A stretch of 5,667 nt of DNA, taken from assembly GCA_934486875.1 (NCBI GenBank), contig CAKSPU010000073.1, positions 1 through 5,667 on the forward strand. Reading direction: 5' to 3'. A program made the position numbers and the translations under genes. Of this stretch, positions 5,375 to 5,667 are shown in pieces. Positions within the stretch are counted from its first letter, which is position 1; each line of letters starts with the position of its first letter. Origin of the DNA: an uncultured Oscillospiraceae bacterium. GTDB lineage: Bacteria > Bacillota > Clostridia > Oscillospirales > Ruminococcaceae. The notes under the pieces were generated by a model that did not search any database, was not told the DNA's origin, and was given only the letters and a program-made list of their open reading frames with translations.

Positions 5375-5667
5375 ATGGCAGTTGTATATAAAAAAAGTTT
5401 TTGCGGGCTATGCAGTAATTTAATTTTACCCTATGATGATATAGTATATACTCCGAGCATTTTTTGCAATCATAATGATCCCTTATTTATGTATAATGAT
5501 ATGTTCTTTCATAAAAAATGTTTTGATTCCATTGAAAAGTCCGAAGAGATTTTATATTACATTAAAAACGTACAAAATGAATATCAAAAAAAGGAGTGCT
5601 GTATTTGTAAGAATAAAATACAGTCTTCAGACGATTTTGTTTTTATTCCGATAATATCAAGTGATAA
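5375..5667 (+). CDS. Partial gene: protein with repeated Cys/His (putative zinc-binding) modules
   Basis: The gene runs off the right edge with 97 complete codons and no stop. It starts at an ATG five bases after GGAGG. I do not recognise a named family. The first module has Cys10-x2-Cys13, then Cys31-x-His33 and His46-x2-Cys49, spacing typical of a treble-clef or LIM/RING-like zinc site. A linker rich in charged residues (about 52-73) follows, then a second module begins at Cys75-x2-Cys78. Residues 10-30 and 75-95 align without gaps with nine identities (both Cys, Asn, Ile, Asp-Asp, Val, Pro, Ile), so the protein is built from tandem copies. No signal peptide or membrane segment is visible, which suggests a cytoplasmic protein. 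Its GC content, counted by hand, is about 27%, far below the conserved genes beside it, which hints at horizontal gain. Possible roles include a DNA- or protein-binding regulator or an accessory defence or toxin-related protein; none can be chosen from this fragment. Confidence 0.8.
   Translation, partial: MAVVYKKSFCGLCSNLILPYDDIVYTPSIFCNHNDPLFMYNDMFFHKKCFDSIEKSEEILYYIKNVQNEYQKKECCICKNKIQSSDDFVFIPIISSD

Noticed and set aside
1..5667. CRISPR array, tRNA or rRNA genes
   Set aside because: No regularly spaced direct repeats, cloverleaf sequence or rRNA motif was seen on either strand.

Overview
The window reads as a piece of a Bacillota chromosome, most likely a gut clostridium of the Ruminococcus/Oscillospirales kind. 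The reasons are a complete T-box riboswitch, Gram-positive-type AGGAGG ribosome sites, a short-form serine acetyltransferase, moderate GC in the conserved genes, and small membrane-anchored or exported proteins of clostridial style. The genus is inference; no rRNA or other strong marker is present.

Layout, left to right. Positions 1-110 hold no gene I can support. A strong bidirectional hairpin terminator follows (111-154). A small exported protein of unknown function is on the + strand (258-779), behind an extended -10 promoter. It meets a leftward operon tail to tail across a shared bidirectional terminator (788-826). The leftward (- strand) operon fills most of the window. In transcription order it is: promoter (5170-5142), cysteine-specific T-box leader (5135-4861), cysE (4812-4111), a 165-bp MITE-like palindromic element, cysS (3913-2495), a membrane-anchored degenerate cyclophilin (2482-1796) and a membrane-anchored alpha/beta hydrolase (1799-825). 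At the right edge a divergent, very AT-rich gene (5375 to beyond the end) starts behind a perfect TTGACA-17-TATAAT promoter. It encodes a protein built from repeated Cys/His modules that probably bind zinc.

How they work together. CysE makes O-acetylserine, the precursor of cysteine, and CysS charges cysteine onto tRNACys. The T-box carries a UGC specifier, so uncharged tRNACys should block the leader terminator and switch on both supply and use of cysteine. Such a T-box-cysE-cysS arrangement is known from Bacillus subtilis. The two downstream genes are packed tightly (12-nt gap, then a 4-nt ATGA overlap) and so should share this control, although neither has an obvious link to cysteine.

The points most worth a second look are four. 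The hairpin element is inserted exactly at the cysE stop codon with an 8-bp target duplication. The cyclophilin has lost its catalytic motif. The truncated Cys/His-repeat gene has composition unlike the rest of the window. The T-box bulge reads UGGG, which would meet the U73 discriminator of tRNACys by wobble. I found no evidence in these bases for a complete novel system; the right-edge gene is the best lead and is cut off by the window.
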